64,000 nt of DNA from Brucellaceae bacterium (GCA_020637775.1 JACKJV010000005.1:1-64000), one strand, 5' to 3'. Counted from the stretch's first letter, positions 1 to 9,147 are shown. Translations and numbers: made by a program. Notes: generated from the letters alone by a model not told the origin.

Positions 1-832
1 AAAGATATTGCAGGGCCGCAATATCCAGCATCATGAACGTCCACGGATAATCGACCATGTTGGACGGAAGATCCGGCGACACGAAATCGAACGGATCATC
101 GCCTTCATAGACCCGGTAGGTCATGATCGAATATTCCTGGGTATCGAACGGGTCGGGCAGTTTCGGCGCCGTCCCGACGAAGGCAGGTTCGGCAAAGACA
201 TTTCCGAACTGATCGGTGATGACGTTCGTCATGTTGAAGACCGGCTGCTCGCCATGGCCATGCTTCAGACCCAGGGCATGGCCGAACTCGTGCAAAAGCC
301 CGGCTGCATTGGAGAATCCGCCGGGCACCGGAGCATCATAGGCATTTGCGATATACCAGGTGTCCCCAGTCGCCCGCCAATTCATCTGGAACGGATCCGG
401 GACCGCGGCCTCGGCTGATCGTCCACCGCCAGGACCATGCGGATCATAGGGTTGCCCGATCCCGTTGAAACCGTAACCGTAGTCGATGCTGTCGGCTATG
501 GCGAACCGGAAGACCACCGGTGCGCTTTGTCCGAGGACCGCATTGGAGACAAACTCGACCGGCAGAAAAGTCTCGATATTGGAGACAGCCGACACGATCT
601 GCTGCTGCTGAAGGCTGTTGAATGGCTGGAAACCGCCAATCGATTCATAAGCATAGCCGAGATAGCCATTATAGTTGAACGGATTGGGATTGAGGTACTC
701 AGCCGGGCTCGTCGGAAACGAATAGCCCCAGAATGTCTCACCCCAGTGCCAGCCCCACAGCAGGCCGTCCATTTTGGGATCGCCAGTCGCCGTCGTCTGA
801 ACCAGATTATCCGGCACATGAACATAGGCCAT
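1..832 (-). CDS. Serralysin-type secreted zinc metalloprotease (peptidase M10), 3' part outside window
   Basis: Extracellular zinc endopeptidase of the serralysin group, N-terminal 277 codons only; the frame is still open at base 1. The zinc site HEFGHALGLKH is at residues 181-191 (His181, Glu182, His185, His191) and the Met-turn SIMTY follows with Met237, the spacing expected for metzincins. The visible part ends just after DIAALQYL, the usual end of the catalytic domain, so RTX repeats and a secretion signal are expected beyond the window. The ATG at 832 is chosen because a GAGGGAGGG ribosome site lies just upstream. There is no N-terminal signal peptide, as expected for type I secretion. 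It lies 154 bases downstream of the giant RTX gene on the same strand, with an AT-rich stretch (about 851-905) between them that could hold its own promoter. Family assignment is firm; substrate is unknown. Confidence 0.93.
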   Translation of the reverse strand, partial: MAYVHVPDNLVQTTATGDPKMDGLLWGWHWGETFWGYSFPTSPAEYLNPNPFNYNGYLGYAYESIGGFQPFNSLQQQQIVSAVSNIETFLPVEFVSNAVLGQSAPVVFRFAIADSIDYGYGFNGIGQPYDPHGPGGGRSAEAAVPDPFQMNWRATGDTWYIANAYDAPVPGGFSNAAGLLHEFGHALGLKHGHGEQPVFNMTNVITDQFGNVFAEPAFVGTAPKLPDPFDTQEYSIMTYRVYEGDDPFDFVSPDLPSNMVDYPWTFMMLDIAALQYL

Positions 833-916
833 GGCACCCTCCCTCGGGTCATCTATTTAAGATGTGTCTAATTTTATACTATTCCTTACATGCTCCGAAT
901 TGTAAACCTTTCGCGC

Positions 917-966
917 CGGCTGCACCTGCGCGGCAACCGCACAATGGTTCAGCGAAGATGCAGCCG
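917..966 (-). terminator. Possible stem-loop after the giant RTX gene
   Basis: A perfect 8-base inverted repeat (CGGCTGCA at 917-924, TGCAGCCG at 959-966) encloses about 34 bases that can themselves pair partly. It lies just beyond the stop codon of the RTX gene and before the serralysin gene. No T-run follows on the minus strand, so intrinsic termination is uncertain; it could be a processing or attenuation hairpin. Confidence 0.3.
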
Positions 967-986
967 CACTTTTCCTTTTGACCGGT

Positions 987-2585
987 TCAGACCACCCAGA
1001 CCCCGTCATCGAGGTTGGCGATGTTGTTGTTTATGTTTTCCTGGCTCTGGGTGAAGGCAATCAGGATATCCTCGCGGCTCAGGCCGGCTTCCATGCCGCC
1101 GACCCAGAAATCATACCCTTCCTGATCGGGGAGCCGGAACAGCACGTTCTGGTACATCGCATCGATATATTCGAAGTTCGACGGGTTGGTCCCATAAAGG
1201 CTCTGGAATTCCAGGGAGTTGATGAAGGCATTGGCCACATATTGCTGCTTGCCCAATTCCGAAAAGCCCTGATCGTCCAGCGTATCGAGCACACCGATCC
1301 AGAACCGTACGCCGCCCTCGTCCGGCGTGCGGCCGAAGGAGGCTTGATAGATACGGTAGCCGAATCCGAGGTTGTCGGAGTCGATGTCGAAGACGTAATC
1401 GCCATCCAGCAGATCGATGCGCTCGATGGACGTGAGCTCATCCTGACCCTTTAGCAGGTACTTGTCGACGGTGACGGAACCATCGCCCATCTTGTCGACA
1501 ATCACCTGGGAGCGATAGAACTGGTACTTGACCTGGTCTGTCCCCTCGCCGCCGTCATACTTGTCGGAACCGCCGCCCGCATAAGCGGTGTCGTTTCCAC
1601 CCTGCAGGAAAAATTGCTCGTCGGCATTCGTGGAATACACGATATCGGCATCGTTCGTACCGTTGACCGGTATGACCGGGTTCTGGACCACAGAAACCGA
1701 CAGGTCCGCATAAGCGCGGTTGCCGAACACGTCCTGCGCCTCGACCACCACATCCAGTTCGCTGGACGAGGCGTAGGACAGGCTGCGGGTAATCGTCAGT
1801 TCTCCGGTGAGCGGATCGATGGCGAATGCACCGGCGCTGTCCGCGGCGATCCGGTAGATAACGGAATCACCCGGATCGGGATCGAAGGCCGAGACGACCC
1901 CGACGCTTTCGCCGGCCGCCCGGTTTTCGTGAACCGACAGTGGCGCGGCGTTCGCGAAGCTCGGGGCGGTGTGCATCAGCCCGTCGCGCTCGGTGAACTG
2001 CAGGCGCTCCACGTTTCTCAACGTGTTGGTCTCGCCGGTCACGAGATGCCGGACCGTGACCACGCCCCCGGCATAGGAAATGGCGTAATCGCCCGACCTT
2101 TCGTCGAACATGACGGTGTCCACGCCGAGCCCGCCATCCACCACGTTGGTGCCCGTGCCGGGAGCGATGAAGTCCTCGCCGCCATTGCCGAAGATGGTGT
2201 CGTTGCCTGCGCCGCCGTAGATCACGTCATTGCCCTGCGTTTCGGCGCAAGGTGTCTCGCAATTGCCTTCCAGGACCTGCGTGGTGGAAACCATGGTCGC
2301 AGACCCGTCGGTGGCGATCACCCGCGCCGTGACCGTCTCGTCGGCACCCACCGACAGGCCGGTCAGCGTGGCATCGTAGCGCAGGCCGAAGGGCGTGGCG
2401 GTCAGCTGGGCCGGCTGCAATGTCGCGACAATCAAGCCATCGACCAGGATCTCGACACGTGCGATCTCGGCCGGGTTGAGGGAGATGTCGATGACCGCAT
2501 CGGCAAGCTGGCTCGGGTCACTGACAACCGTCTGGGAATTGTTGGCGATCCGGTCGTCCAGCAGGTCGAGCTGTGCCGAGTCCAC
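987..2585 (-). CDS. C-terminal part of giant RTX/vWA protein: RTX, cadherin-like and DUF4214 domains
   Basis: Open frame of 532 codons that continues the giant repeat protein after a frameshifted tract. In order it holds the end of the sixth vWA unit, an Ig-like strand-rich segment, RTX nonapeptides (GGAGNDTIFGNGGED), a cadherin-like domain (about residues 205-300), another RTX patch (QGGNDTAYAGGGSDKYDGGEG) and a C-terminal DUF4214 module with two related halves (YRIYQASFGRTPDEGG and MYQNVLFRLPDQEG). The ATG at 2585 lies inside a domain and has no clear ribosome site, so it is probably not a true start. The natural gene is read as one frame from 9117 to 987 (about 2,710 codons) with several indels near 2585-2920. 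The last 180 residues are almost the same as those of the S8 protease at 57187. Likely secreted by a type I system and calcium-binding. Confidence 0.85.
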   Translation of the reverse strand: MDSAQLDLLDDRIANNSQTVVSDPSQLADAVIDISLNPAEIARVEILVDGLIVATLQPAQLTATPFGLRYDATLTGLSVGADETVTARVIATDGSATMVSTTQVLEGNCETPCAETQGNDVIYGGAGNDTIFGNGGEDFIAPGTGTNVVDGGLGVDTVMFDERSGDYAISYAGGVVTVRHLVTGETNTLRNVERLQFTERDGLMHTAPSFANAAPLSVHENRAAGESVGVVSAFDPDPGDSVIYRIAADSAGAFAIDPLTGELTITRSLSYASSSELDVVVEAQDVFGNRAYADLSVSVVQNPVIPVNGTNDADIVYSTNADEQFFLQGGNDTAYAGGGSDKYDGGEGTDQVKYQFYRSQVIVDKMGDGSVTVDKYLLKGQDELTSIERIDLLDGDYVFDIDSDNLGFGYRIYQASFGRTPDEGGVRFWIGVLDTLDDQGFSELGKQQYVANAFINSLEFQSLYGTNPSNFEYIDAMYQNVLFRLPDQEGYDFWVGGMEAGLSREDILIAFTQSQENINNNIANLDDGVWVV

Positions 2586-5500
2586 GCTGTTGCCGACGCC
2601 GAAGGCACGAATATCGACGTACCATCGGAAAGCAGGCGCTGGACCTCATCATCGAAGGTCGGGCTGAGGATCCCGTCCATCCGACAGGAAGAACAGGATA
2701 TCGGTTCCGCCGGCCGGGTCTGGAAAAGGTTTCGGCCTGCTGCAAACCGGCCTCGAAATCGGTGCCGCCTGAGGCTCGCAGCGCCCGCACGGCTTCGACA
2801 AGGTCGAAAACGCCATCATTATCGGTGTCGGCATTGGCCGGCGCCTGCAACACGATGGAGCATTGTCCTCGAACGGAATGAGCGCGACTTGCGCATTTGC
2901 AAGCCGGATCATTGGCCATGGCATTGACCAGGGCCTCGAAGGCGGCAATCTCCGCATCGAGGATGGTGTCGGCAAAGCCGTCGCCATTGACGTCCGGCAC
3001 GGTCTGGAAACCGCCGATCGGGTTGGGAATCGTGCTTTCCGAAATATCGATGACAAACGCAATGTTGACGACCTGCTGCAAACCTGTCCGGCTGACGAAG
3101 CCATAGACGTCTTCGCTGGTCTGGCAGCTTTCATCGGGCGCGGTCAGGCTGATCGACAGGTCCTGGCCGGTCGAGGGAATCGTGCCGACCGAATAGGTCG
3201 TCACCGGCGTGCGGTCGGCATTGTCCGTGCCGCCCGTGGCGTCGTCGCAGCACTCGTCGTCGCCGTAGATGATGTCGTCGCCATCCTCGCCGTCGATGAT
3301 GTCGTCGCCGCCATTGCCGTAGATGGTGTCGTTGCCCGCCCCGCCGCGGATCATGTCATCGCCAGGCTCGCCGCAGCAATCGTCCCCGCAATCGCCTTCC
3401 AGAACCTGCGTCGTCGATACGGTGGTCGACGCGCCGTCGGTGGCGATCACGCGGGCCGTGACCGTCTCGTCGGCACCGACGGACAGGCCGGTCAGCGTGG
3501 CATCGTAGCGCAGGCCGAAGGGCGTGGCGGTCAATTGCCCCGGCAGAAGCGTGGCGACGACGGCGCCATCGACCAGAAGCTCGACGCGGGCAATGTCGGC
3601 CGGATCGATGCCGGTGTCGATCAGTGCGGTCGACAACTGGCTGGGATCGAGCACGATGGTCTGGGAATTGTTCGACAGCCCGTCATCGACGAGGTCGAGC
3701 TGCGGCGCGCTGGCATTCTGGCCGACGCCGAAGGCGCGGATGTCGATGCCGGCGGCCAGAAGCCGCTGCACCTCGTCGGCATAATCGGCCGGGTCGGTGG
3801 TCGGCGTGTTGTGCTGGCCGTCCGACAGGAAGAACAGCGTGCCCGCCCCGGCGGCCGTGCCGGCGAAGAAGGTCTCCGCCTGCTGCAAAGCGGCCTCGAA
3901 ATTGGTCACGCCGGTATCGTTGAGCCCGCGCAGCGCATCCAGCACATCGGCAATGCCGTTGGCATCCAGATCGGCAGTGGCGGTGGTGTCCAGCACGATG
4001 CTGGCGCCGGTGTTGAACTCGACAATGCCGATGCGGCTGCCCGTCAGGCCGGCGCTGCCGACGATGGCGTTGTACAGGGCCTCGAAGCCGGCGATCTCGG
4101 CATCCAGGATGGTGTTGGAAACGCCGTCATTGTTCAGGTCGCCCACCGTCGACTGGCCGACAAAGGTCGAATTGGTGCTGCCGGAGGTGTCGATGACGAA
4201 CAGGATGTCCTGAACCGAGCCGACCGGGCCGCGGCTGACGAAGCCATAGACGTCCTCGCTGGTCTGGCAGCTTTCATCGGGCGCGGTCAGGCTGATCGAC
4301 AGGTCCTGGCCGGTCGAGGGAATGGTGCCGACCGAATAGGTCGTCACCGGCGTGCGGTCGGCATTGTCCGTGCCGCCCGTGGCGTCGTCGCAGCACTCGT
4401 CGTCGCCGTAGATGACATCGTCGCCATCCTCGCCGTCGATGATGTCGTCGCCGCCATTGCCATAGATGGTGTCGTTGCCCGCCCCGCCGCGGATCATGTC
4501 ATCGCCCGGCTCGCCGCAGCAATCGTCGCCGCAATCGTCTTCCAGAACCTGCGTCGTCGATACGGTGGTGGACGCGCCGTCGGTGGCGATCACGCGGGCC
4601 GTGACCGTCTCGTCAGCACCGGCGGACAGGCCGGTCAGCGTGGCATCGTAGCGCAGGCCGAAGGGCGTGGCCGTCAATTGCCCCGGCAGGAGCGTGGCGA
4701 CGACGGCGCCATCGACCAGAAGCTCGACGCGGGCAATGTCGGCCGGATCGATGCCGGTGTCGATCAGTGCGGTCGACAACTGGCTGGGATCGAGCACGAT
4801 GGTCTGGGAATTGTTCGACAGCCCGTCATCGACGAGGTCGAGCTGCGGCGCGCTGGCATTCTGGCCGACGCCGAAGGCGCGGATGTCGATGCCGGCGGCC
4901 AGAAGCCGCTGCACCTCGTCGGCATAATCGGCCGGGTCGGTGGTCGGCGTGTTGTGCTGGCCGTCCGACAGGAAGAACAGCGTGCCCGCCCCGGCGGCCG
5001 TGCCGGCGAAGAAGGTCTCCGCCTGCTGCAAAGCGGCTTCGAAATTGGTCACGCCGGTATCGTTGAGCCCGCGCAGCGCATCCAGCACATCGGCAATGCC
5101 GTTGGCATCCAGATCGGCAGTGGCGGTGGTGTCCAGCACGATGCTGGCGCCGGTGTTGAACTCGACAATGCCGATGCGGCTGCCTGTCAGGCCGGCGCTG
5201 CCGACAATGGCGTTGTACAGGGCCTCGAAGCCGGCGATCTCGGCATCCAGGATGGTGTTGGAAACGCCGTCATTGTTCAGGTCACCCACCGTCGACTGGC
5301 CGACAAAGGTCGAATTGGTGCTGCCGGAGGTGTCGATGACGAACAGGATGTCCTGAACCGAGCCGACCGGGCCACGGCTGACGAAGCCATAGACGTCCTC
5401 GCTGGTCTGGCAGCTTTCATCGGGCGCGGTCAGGCTGATCGACAGGTCCTGGCCGGTCGAAGGAATGGTGCCGACCGAATAGGTCGTCACCGGCGTGCGG

Positions 5501-8500
5501 TCGGCATTGTCCGTGCCGCCCGTGGTGTCGTCGCAGCACTCGTCGTCGCCGTAGATGACATCGTCGCCATCCTCGCCGTCGATGATGTCGTCGCCGCCAT
5601 TGCCGTAGATGGTGTCGTTGCCCGCCCCGCCGCGGATCATGTCATCGCCCGGCTCGCCGCAGCAATCGTCACCGCAATCGCCTTCCAGAACCTGCGTCGT
5701 CGATACGGTGGTGGACGCGCCGTCGGTGGCGATCACGCGGGCCGTGACCGTCTCGTCAGCACCGACGGACAGGCCGGTCAGCGTGGCATCGTAGCGCAGG
5801 CCGAAGGGCGTGGCGGTCAATTGCCCCGGCAGAAGCGTGGCGACGACGGCGCCATCGACCAGAAGCTCGACGCGGGCAATGTCGGCCGGATCGATGCCGG
5901 TGTCGATCAGTGCGGTCGACAACTGGCTGGGATCGAGCACGATGGTCTGGGAATTGTTCGACAGCCCGTCATCGACGAGGTCGAGCTGCGGCGCGCTGGC
6001 ATTCTGGCCGACGCCGAAGGCGCGGATGTCGATGCCGGCGGCCAGAAGCCGCTGCACCTCGTCGGCATAATCGGCCGGGTCGGTAGTCGGCGTGTTGTGC
6101 TGGCCGTCCGACAGGAAGAACAGCGTGCCCGCCCCGGCGGCCGTGCCGGCGAAGAAGGTCTCCGCCTGCTGCAAAGCGGCTTCGAAATTGGTCACGCCGG
6201 TATCGTTGAGCCCGCGCAGCGCATCCAGCACATCGGCAATGCCGTTGGCATCCAGATCGGCAGTGGCGGTGGTGTCGAGCACGATGCTGGCGCCGGTGTT
6301 GAACTCGACAATGCCGATGCGGCTGCCCGTCAGGCCGGCGCTGCCGACAATGGCGTTGTACAGGGCCTCGAAGCCAGCGATCTCGGCATCCAGGATGGTG
6401 TTGGAAACGCCGTCATTGTTCAGGTCACCCACCGTCGACTGGCCGACAAAGGTCGAATTGGTGCTGCCGGAGGTGTCGATGACGAACAGGATGTCCTGAA
6501 CCGAGCCGACCGGGCCGCGGCTGACGAAGCCATAGACGTCTTCGCTGGTCTGGCAGCTTTCATCGGGCGCGGTCAGGCTGATCGACAGGTCCTGGCCGGT
6601 CGAGGGAATGGTGCCGACCGAATAGGTCGTCACCGGCGTGCGGTCGGCATTGTCCGTGCCGCCCGTGGCGTCGTCGCAGCACTCGTCGTCGCCGTAGATG
6701 ATGTCGTCGCCATCCTCGCCGTCGATGATGTCGTCGCCGCCATTGCCATAAATGGTGTCGTTGCCCGCCCCGCCGCGGATCATGTCATCGCCCGGCTCGC
6801 CGCAGCAATCGTCGCCGCAATCGTCTTCCAGAACCTGCGTCGTCGATACGGTGGTGGACGCGCCGTCGGTGGCGATCACGCGGGCCGTGACCGTCTCGTC
6901 GGCACCCACCGACAGGCCGGTCAGCGTGGCATCGTAGCGCAGGCCGAAGGGCGTGGCGGTCAATTGCCCCGGCAGAAGCGTGGCGACGACGGCACCATCG
7001 ACCAGAAGCTCGACGCGGGCAATGTCGGCCGGATCGATGCCGGTGTCGATCAGTGCGGTCGACAACTGGCTGGGATCGAGCACGATGGTCTGGGAATTGT
7101 TCGACAGCCCGTCATCGACGAGGTCGAGCTGCGGTGCGCTGGCATTCTGGCCGACGCCGAAGGCGCGGATGTCGATGCCGGCGGCCAGAAGCCGCTGCAC
7201 CTCGTCGGCATAATCGGCCGGGTCGGTGGTCGGCGTGTTGTGCTGGCCGTCCGACAGGAAGAACAGCGTGCCCGCCCCGGCGGCCGTCCCGGCGAAGAAG
7301 GTCTCCGCCTGCTGGAGGCCGGCTTCGAAGTTCGTGTTTCCGCCATAAAGCAGGCTGCGAAGTGCATCGACGACATCGTAGACGCCATTGCTGTCCACAT
7401 CGGCGGTTGCCGTCGTGTCGATCACCATGCGGCCGATATCGTAGAATTCCGCCACACCGATGCGGGCATTGCTCTCACCAGCGCTGATGATCTCGTCCAG
7501 GAGCGCCTCGAAGCCGGCGATCTCGGCATCGAGGATGGTGTTGGACAGTCCATCGCCATTGAGATCACCGACGGTCGACTGGCCGACAAAGGTGGCGTTG
7601 GTGCTGCCGGAGGTGTCGATGACGAACAGGATGTCCTGAACCGAGCCGACCGGGCCACGGCTGACGAAGCCATGGACGTCCTCGCTGGTCTGGCAAGACT
7701 CATCGGGCGCGGTCAGGCTGATTGACAGGCCCTGGCCGGTCGAGGGAATCGTGCCCACATTGAAGGTGGTGATCGGTGTCCGATCCGCATTGTCGGTCAC
7801 GGCGCGCCAGTCGTCATCGCCATAGATGACATCGTCGCCATCCTCGCCGTCGATGATGTCGTCGCCGCCATTGCCGTAGATGGTGTCGTTACCCGCCCCG
7901 CCGCGGATCATGTCATCGCCCGGCTCGCCGCAGCAATCGTCACCGCAATCACCTTCCAGAACCTGCGTCGTCGAAACGGTGGTGGACGCGCCGTCGGTGG
8001 CGATCACGCGGGCCGTGACCGTCTCGTCGGCACCGACGGACAGGCCGGTCAGCGTGGCATCGTAGCGCAGGCCGAAGGGCGTGGCGGTCAATTGGCCCGG
8101 CAGAAGCGTGGCGACGACGGCGCCATCGACCAGAAGCTCGACGCGGGCAATGTCGGCCGGATCGAGTGCGATGTCGATCAGCGCATCGGACAGTTGGCTG
8201 GGATCGAGCACGATGGTCTGGGAACTGTTGAGGAGTCCGTCGTCGACAAGGTCGAGCTGCGGCGCGTTGGCATTCTGGCCGACGCCGAAGGCGCGGATGT
8301 CGACGCCGGCAGCCAGAAGGCGCTGCACCTCGTCGTTGAAGGTCGGGCTGAAATCCTGCCCATCGGAGATGAAGAACAGGATGTCGGTGCCGGCCGGCGC
8401 GCCGAGGAAGAATGTCTCCGCCTGCTGCAAGCCGGATTCGAAATCGGTTCCGCCCGAAGCCCGCAGGGCCCGTGCCGCCTCCGTCAGGTCCGGAATTCCG

Positions 8501-9117
8501 TCATTGTCAATGTCGGCGCTCGCCGTCGTCTGGAGCGCGGTTGTCGCTGTCGTCTGAAACGGGATCAGCGCCACATTTGCGTTGGACAGTTCCGGCGTCG
8601 CGATCATCGAATTGACAAGCGCCTCAAACGCCGCGATCTCGGCATCCAGGATCGTATCGGCGAAGCCGTCGCCATTCACGTCCGGCAGGGGGAATGCGCC
8701 ACCAATTGCGTCTGGCACCGTGCTTTCTGATATGTCCAGCACGAAGGCGATGTTCACGACCTGCTGCAAACCGGTCTGGCTCACGAAACCGTAAACGTTC
8801 TCGGATGTCTGGCAGCTTTCGTCCGGCGCGGTCAGGCTGATCGACAGGCTCTGGCCGGTGGAGGGAATGGTGCCTATGTTGAACGTGGTGACCGGCGTCC
8901 GGTCAACGTCGTCGCTGCCATCCTCGCAAGCCGATCCGTCACCATGCAGCTCGTCGTCGCCATCCTCACCATCGATGATGTCGTCGCCATCATGGCCGAA
9001 AATGATGTCCGCGCCTGCGCCGCCTTTTACGATATCGTCTCCCGCATCTGCCAGGATTTCGTCCGGGAGCGGTGTTCCAAGGAGGATGTCGTTTCCAAGT
9101 GTGCCATCGATCGCCAT
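2518..9117 (-). CDS. Giant secreted RTX protein with tandem von Willebrand A units (N-terminal and central part)
   Basis: About 2,200 codons from the ATG at 9117 (preceded by GGAAAGG); the ATG at 9153 lacks such a site. Residues 1-50 are RTX repeats (GNDILLG, GGAGADIIFG). Six units follow, each with a beta-rich segment (DRTPVTT..VGTIPSTGQ), a vWA domain with a MIDAS motif (DISES in units 1 and 6, DTSGS in units 2-5), a DxNxDG calcium-type loop, an Ig-like segment (ARVELLVDGAVVATLLPGQL), a cysteine-rich linker (DCGDDCCGEPGDD) and RTX repeats (GGAGNDTIYGNGGDD). Units 3, 4 and 5 are nearly identical over 1143 bases each. The last roughly 110 codons of this frame are out of register; the product really continues in the frame ending at 987. 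No signal peptide is visible, which fits type I secretion. Probable role is a calcium-stiffened extracellular adhesin or matrix protein; this is inferred from domains only. The copy number may be miscounted by assembly. Confidence 0.88.
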   Translation of the reverse strand: MAIDGTLGNDILLGTPLPDEILADAGDDIVKGGAGADIIFGHDGDDIIDGEDGDDELHGDGSACEDGSDDVDRTPVTTFNIGTIPSTGQSLSISLTAPDESCQTSENVYGFVSQTGLQQVVNIAFVLDISESTVPDAIGGAFPLPDVNGDGFADTILDAEIAAFEALVNSMIATPELSNANVALIPFQTTATTALQTTASADIDNDGIPDLTEAARALRASGGTDFESGLQQAETFFLGAPAGTDILFFISDGQDFSPTFNDEVQRLLAAGVDIRAFGVGQNANAPQLDLVDDGLLNSSQTIVLDPSQLSDALIDIALDPADIARVELLVDGAVVATLLPGQLTATPFGLRYDATLTGLSVGADETVTARVIATDGASTTVSTTQVLEGDCGDDCCGEPGDDMIRGGAGNDTIYGNGGDDIIDGEDGDDVIYGDDDWRAVTDNADRTPITTFNVGTIPSTGQGLSISLTAPDESCQTSEDVHGFVSRGPVGSVQDILFVIDTSGSTNATFVGQSTVGDLNGDGLSNTILDAEIAGFEALLDEIISAGESNARIGVAEFYDIGRMVIDTTATADVDSNGVYDVVDALRSLLYGGNTNFEAGLQQAETFFAGTAAGAGTLFFLSDGQHNTPTTDPADYADEVQRLLAAGIDIRAFGVGQNASAPQLDLVDDGLSNNSQTIVLDPSQLSTALIDTGIDPADIARVELLVDGAVVATLLPGQLTATPFGLRYDATLTGLSVGADETVTARVIATDGASTTVSTTQVLEDDCGDDCCGEPGDDMIRGGAGNDTIYGNGGDDIIDGEDGDDIIYGDDECCDDATGGTDNADRTPVTTYSVGTIPSTGQDLSISLTAPDESCQTSEDVYGFVSRGPVGSVQDILFVIDTSGSTNSTFVGQSTVGDLNNDGVSNTILDAEIAGFEALYNAIVGSAGLTGSRIGIVEFNTGASIVLDTTATADLDANGIADVLDALRGLNDTGVTNFEAALQQAETFFAGTAAGAGTLFFLSDGQHNTPTTDPADYADEVQRLLAAGIDIRAFGVGQNASAPQLDLVDDGLSNNSQTIVLDPSQLSTALIDTGIDPADIARVELLVDGAVVATLLPGQLTATPFGLRYDATLTGLSVGADETVTARVIATDGASTTVSTTQVLEGDCGDDCCGEPGDDMIRGGAGNDTIYGNGGDDIIDGEDGDDVIYGDDECCDDTTGGTDNADRTPVTTYSVGTIPSTGQDLSISLTAPDESCQTSEDVYGFVSRGPVGSVQDILFVIDTSGSTNSTFVGQSTVGDLNNDGVSNTILDAEIAGFEALYNAIVGSAGLTGSRIGIVEFNTGASIVLDTTATADLDANGIADVLDALRGLNDTGVTNFEAALQQAETFFAGTAAGAGTLFFLSDGQHNTPTTDPADYADEVQRLLAAGIDIRAFGVGQNASAPQLDLVDDGLSNNSQTIVLDPSQLSTALIDTGIDPADIARVELLVDGAVVATLLPGQLTATPFGLRYDATLTGLSAGADETVTARVIATDGASTTVSTTQVLEDDCGDDCCGEPGDDMIRGGAGNDTIYGNGGDDIIDGEDGDDVIYGDDECCDDATGGTDNADRTPVTTYSVGTIPSTGQDLSISLTAPDESCQTSEDVYGFVSRGPVGSVQDILFVIDTSGSTNSTFVGQSTVGDLNNDGVSNTILDAEIAGFEALYNAIVGSAGLTGSRIGIVEFNTGASIVLDTTATADLDANGIADVLDALRGLNDTGVTNFEAALQQAETFFAGTAAGAGTLFFLSDGQHNTPTTDPADYADEVQRLLAAGIDIRAFGVGQNASAPQLDLVDDGLSNNSQTIVLDPSQLSTALIDTGIDPADIARVELLVDGAVVATLLPGQLTATPFGLRYDATLTGLSVGADETVTARVIATDGASTTVSTTQVLEGDCGDDCCGEPGDDMIRGGAGNDTIYGNGGDDIIDGEDGDDIIYGDDECCDDATGGTDNADRTPVTTYSVGTIPSTGQDLSISLTAPDESCQTSEDVYGFVSRTGLQQVVNIAFVIDISESTIPNPIGGFQTVPDVNGDGFADTILDAEIAAFEALVNAMANDPACKCASRAHSVRGQCSIVLQAPANADTDNDGVFDLVEAVRALRASGGTDFEAGLQQAETFSRPGRRNRYPVLPVGWTGSSARPSMMRSSACFPMVRRYSCLRRRQQRGLGTARPAGRPDRQQFPDGCQ
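2585..2920 (-). other. Cluster of frameshifts inside the sixth vWA unit
   Basis: The protein homology to the preceding repeat units jumps between all three minus-strand frames here. Near 2900 the frame slips and returns: NAQVALIPFEDNA is in one frame, and VLQAPANADTDNDG lies in the original one. Near 2725 it slips again (GTDILFFLSDG), near 2660 again (SPTFDDEVQRLL), and it settles near 2585 (AQLDLLDDRIANNSQTVV). Between the slips the amino acids match the other units well. At least five indels in about 340 bases without decay of the reading suggests base-call errors more than a genuine pseudogene, but the sequence alone cannot decide. Confidence 0.8.
3323..7879 (-). repeat. Tandem array of ~1.14 kb coding repeats
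   Basis: A landmark segment (the RTX stretch encoding DDMIRGGAGNDTIYG) recurs at starts 3323, 4466, 5609, 6752 and 7880. The periods are 1143, 1143, 1143 and 1128 bases, all multiples of three, so the frame is kept. The copies 3323-4465, 4466-5608 and 5609-6751 differ only at scattered single bases; 6752-7879 has a different vWA core but the same flanks. More diverged copies flank the array on both sides (about 2180-3322 and 7880-9000). Such identity implies recent unequal exchange or gene conversion, and makes this a likely place for assembly collapse or expansion. Confidence 0.95.
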
Positions 9118-9147
9118 GACGCTGTCGCCTTTCCTGCCGGACAACAC

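Noticed and set aside
2863..7725. A 1,620-codon open frame on the plus strand opposite the vWA repeats
   Set aside because: It is an exact antisense shadow repeated with the same 381-codon period; it exists because codon choice in the repeats avoids stops on the other strand. It lacks a ribosome site and domain-like sequence.
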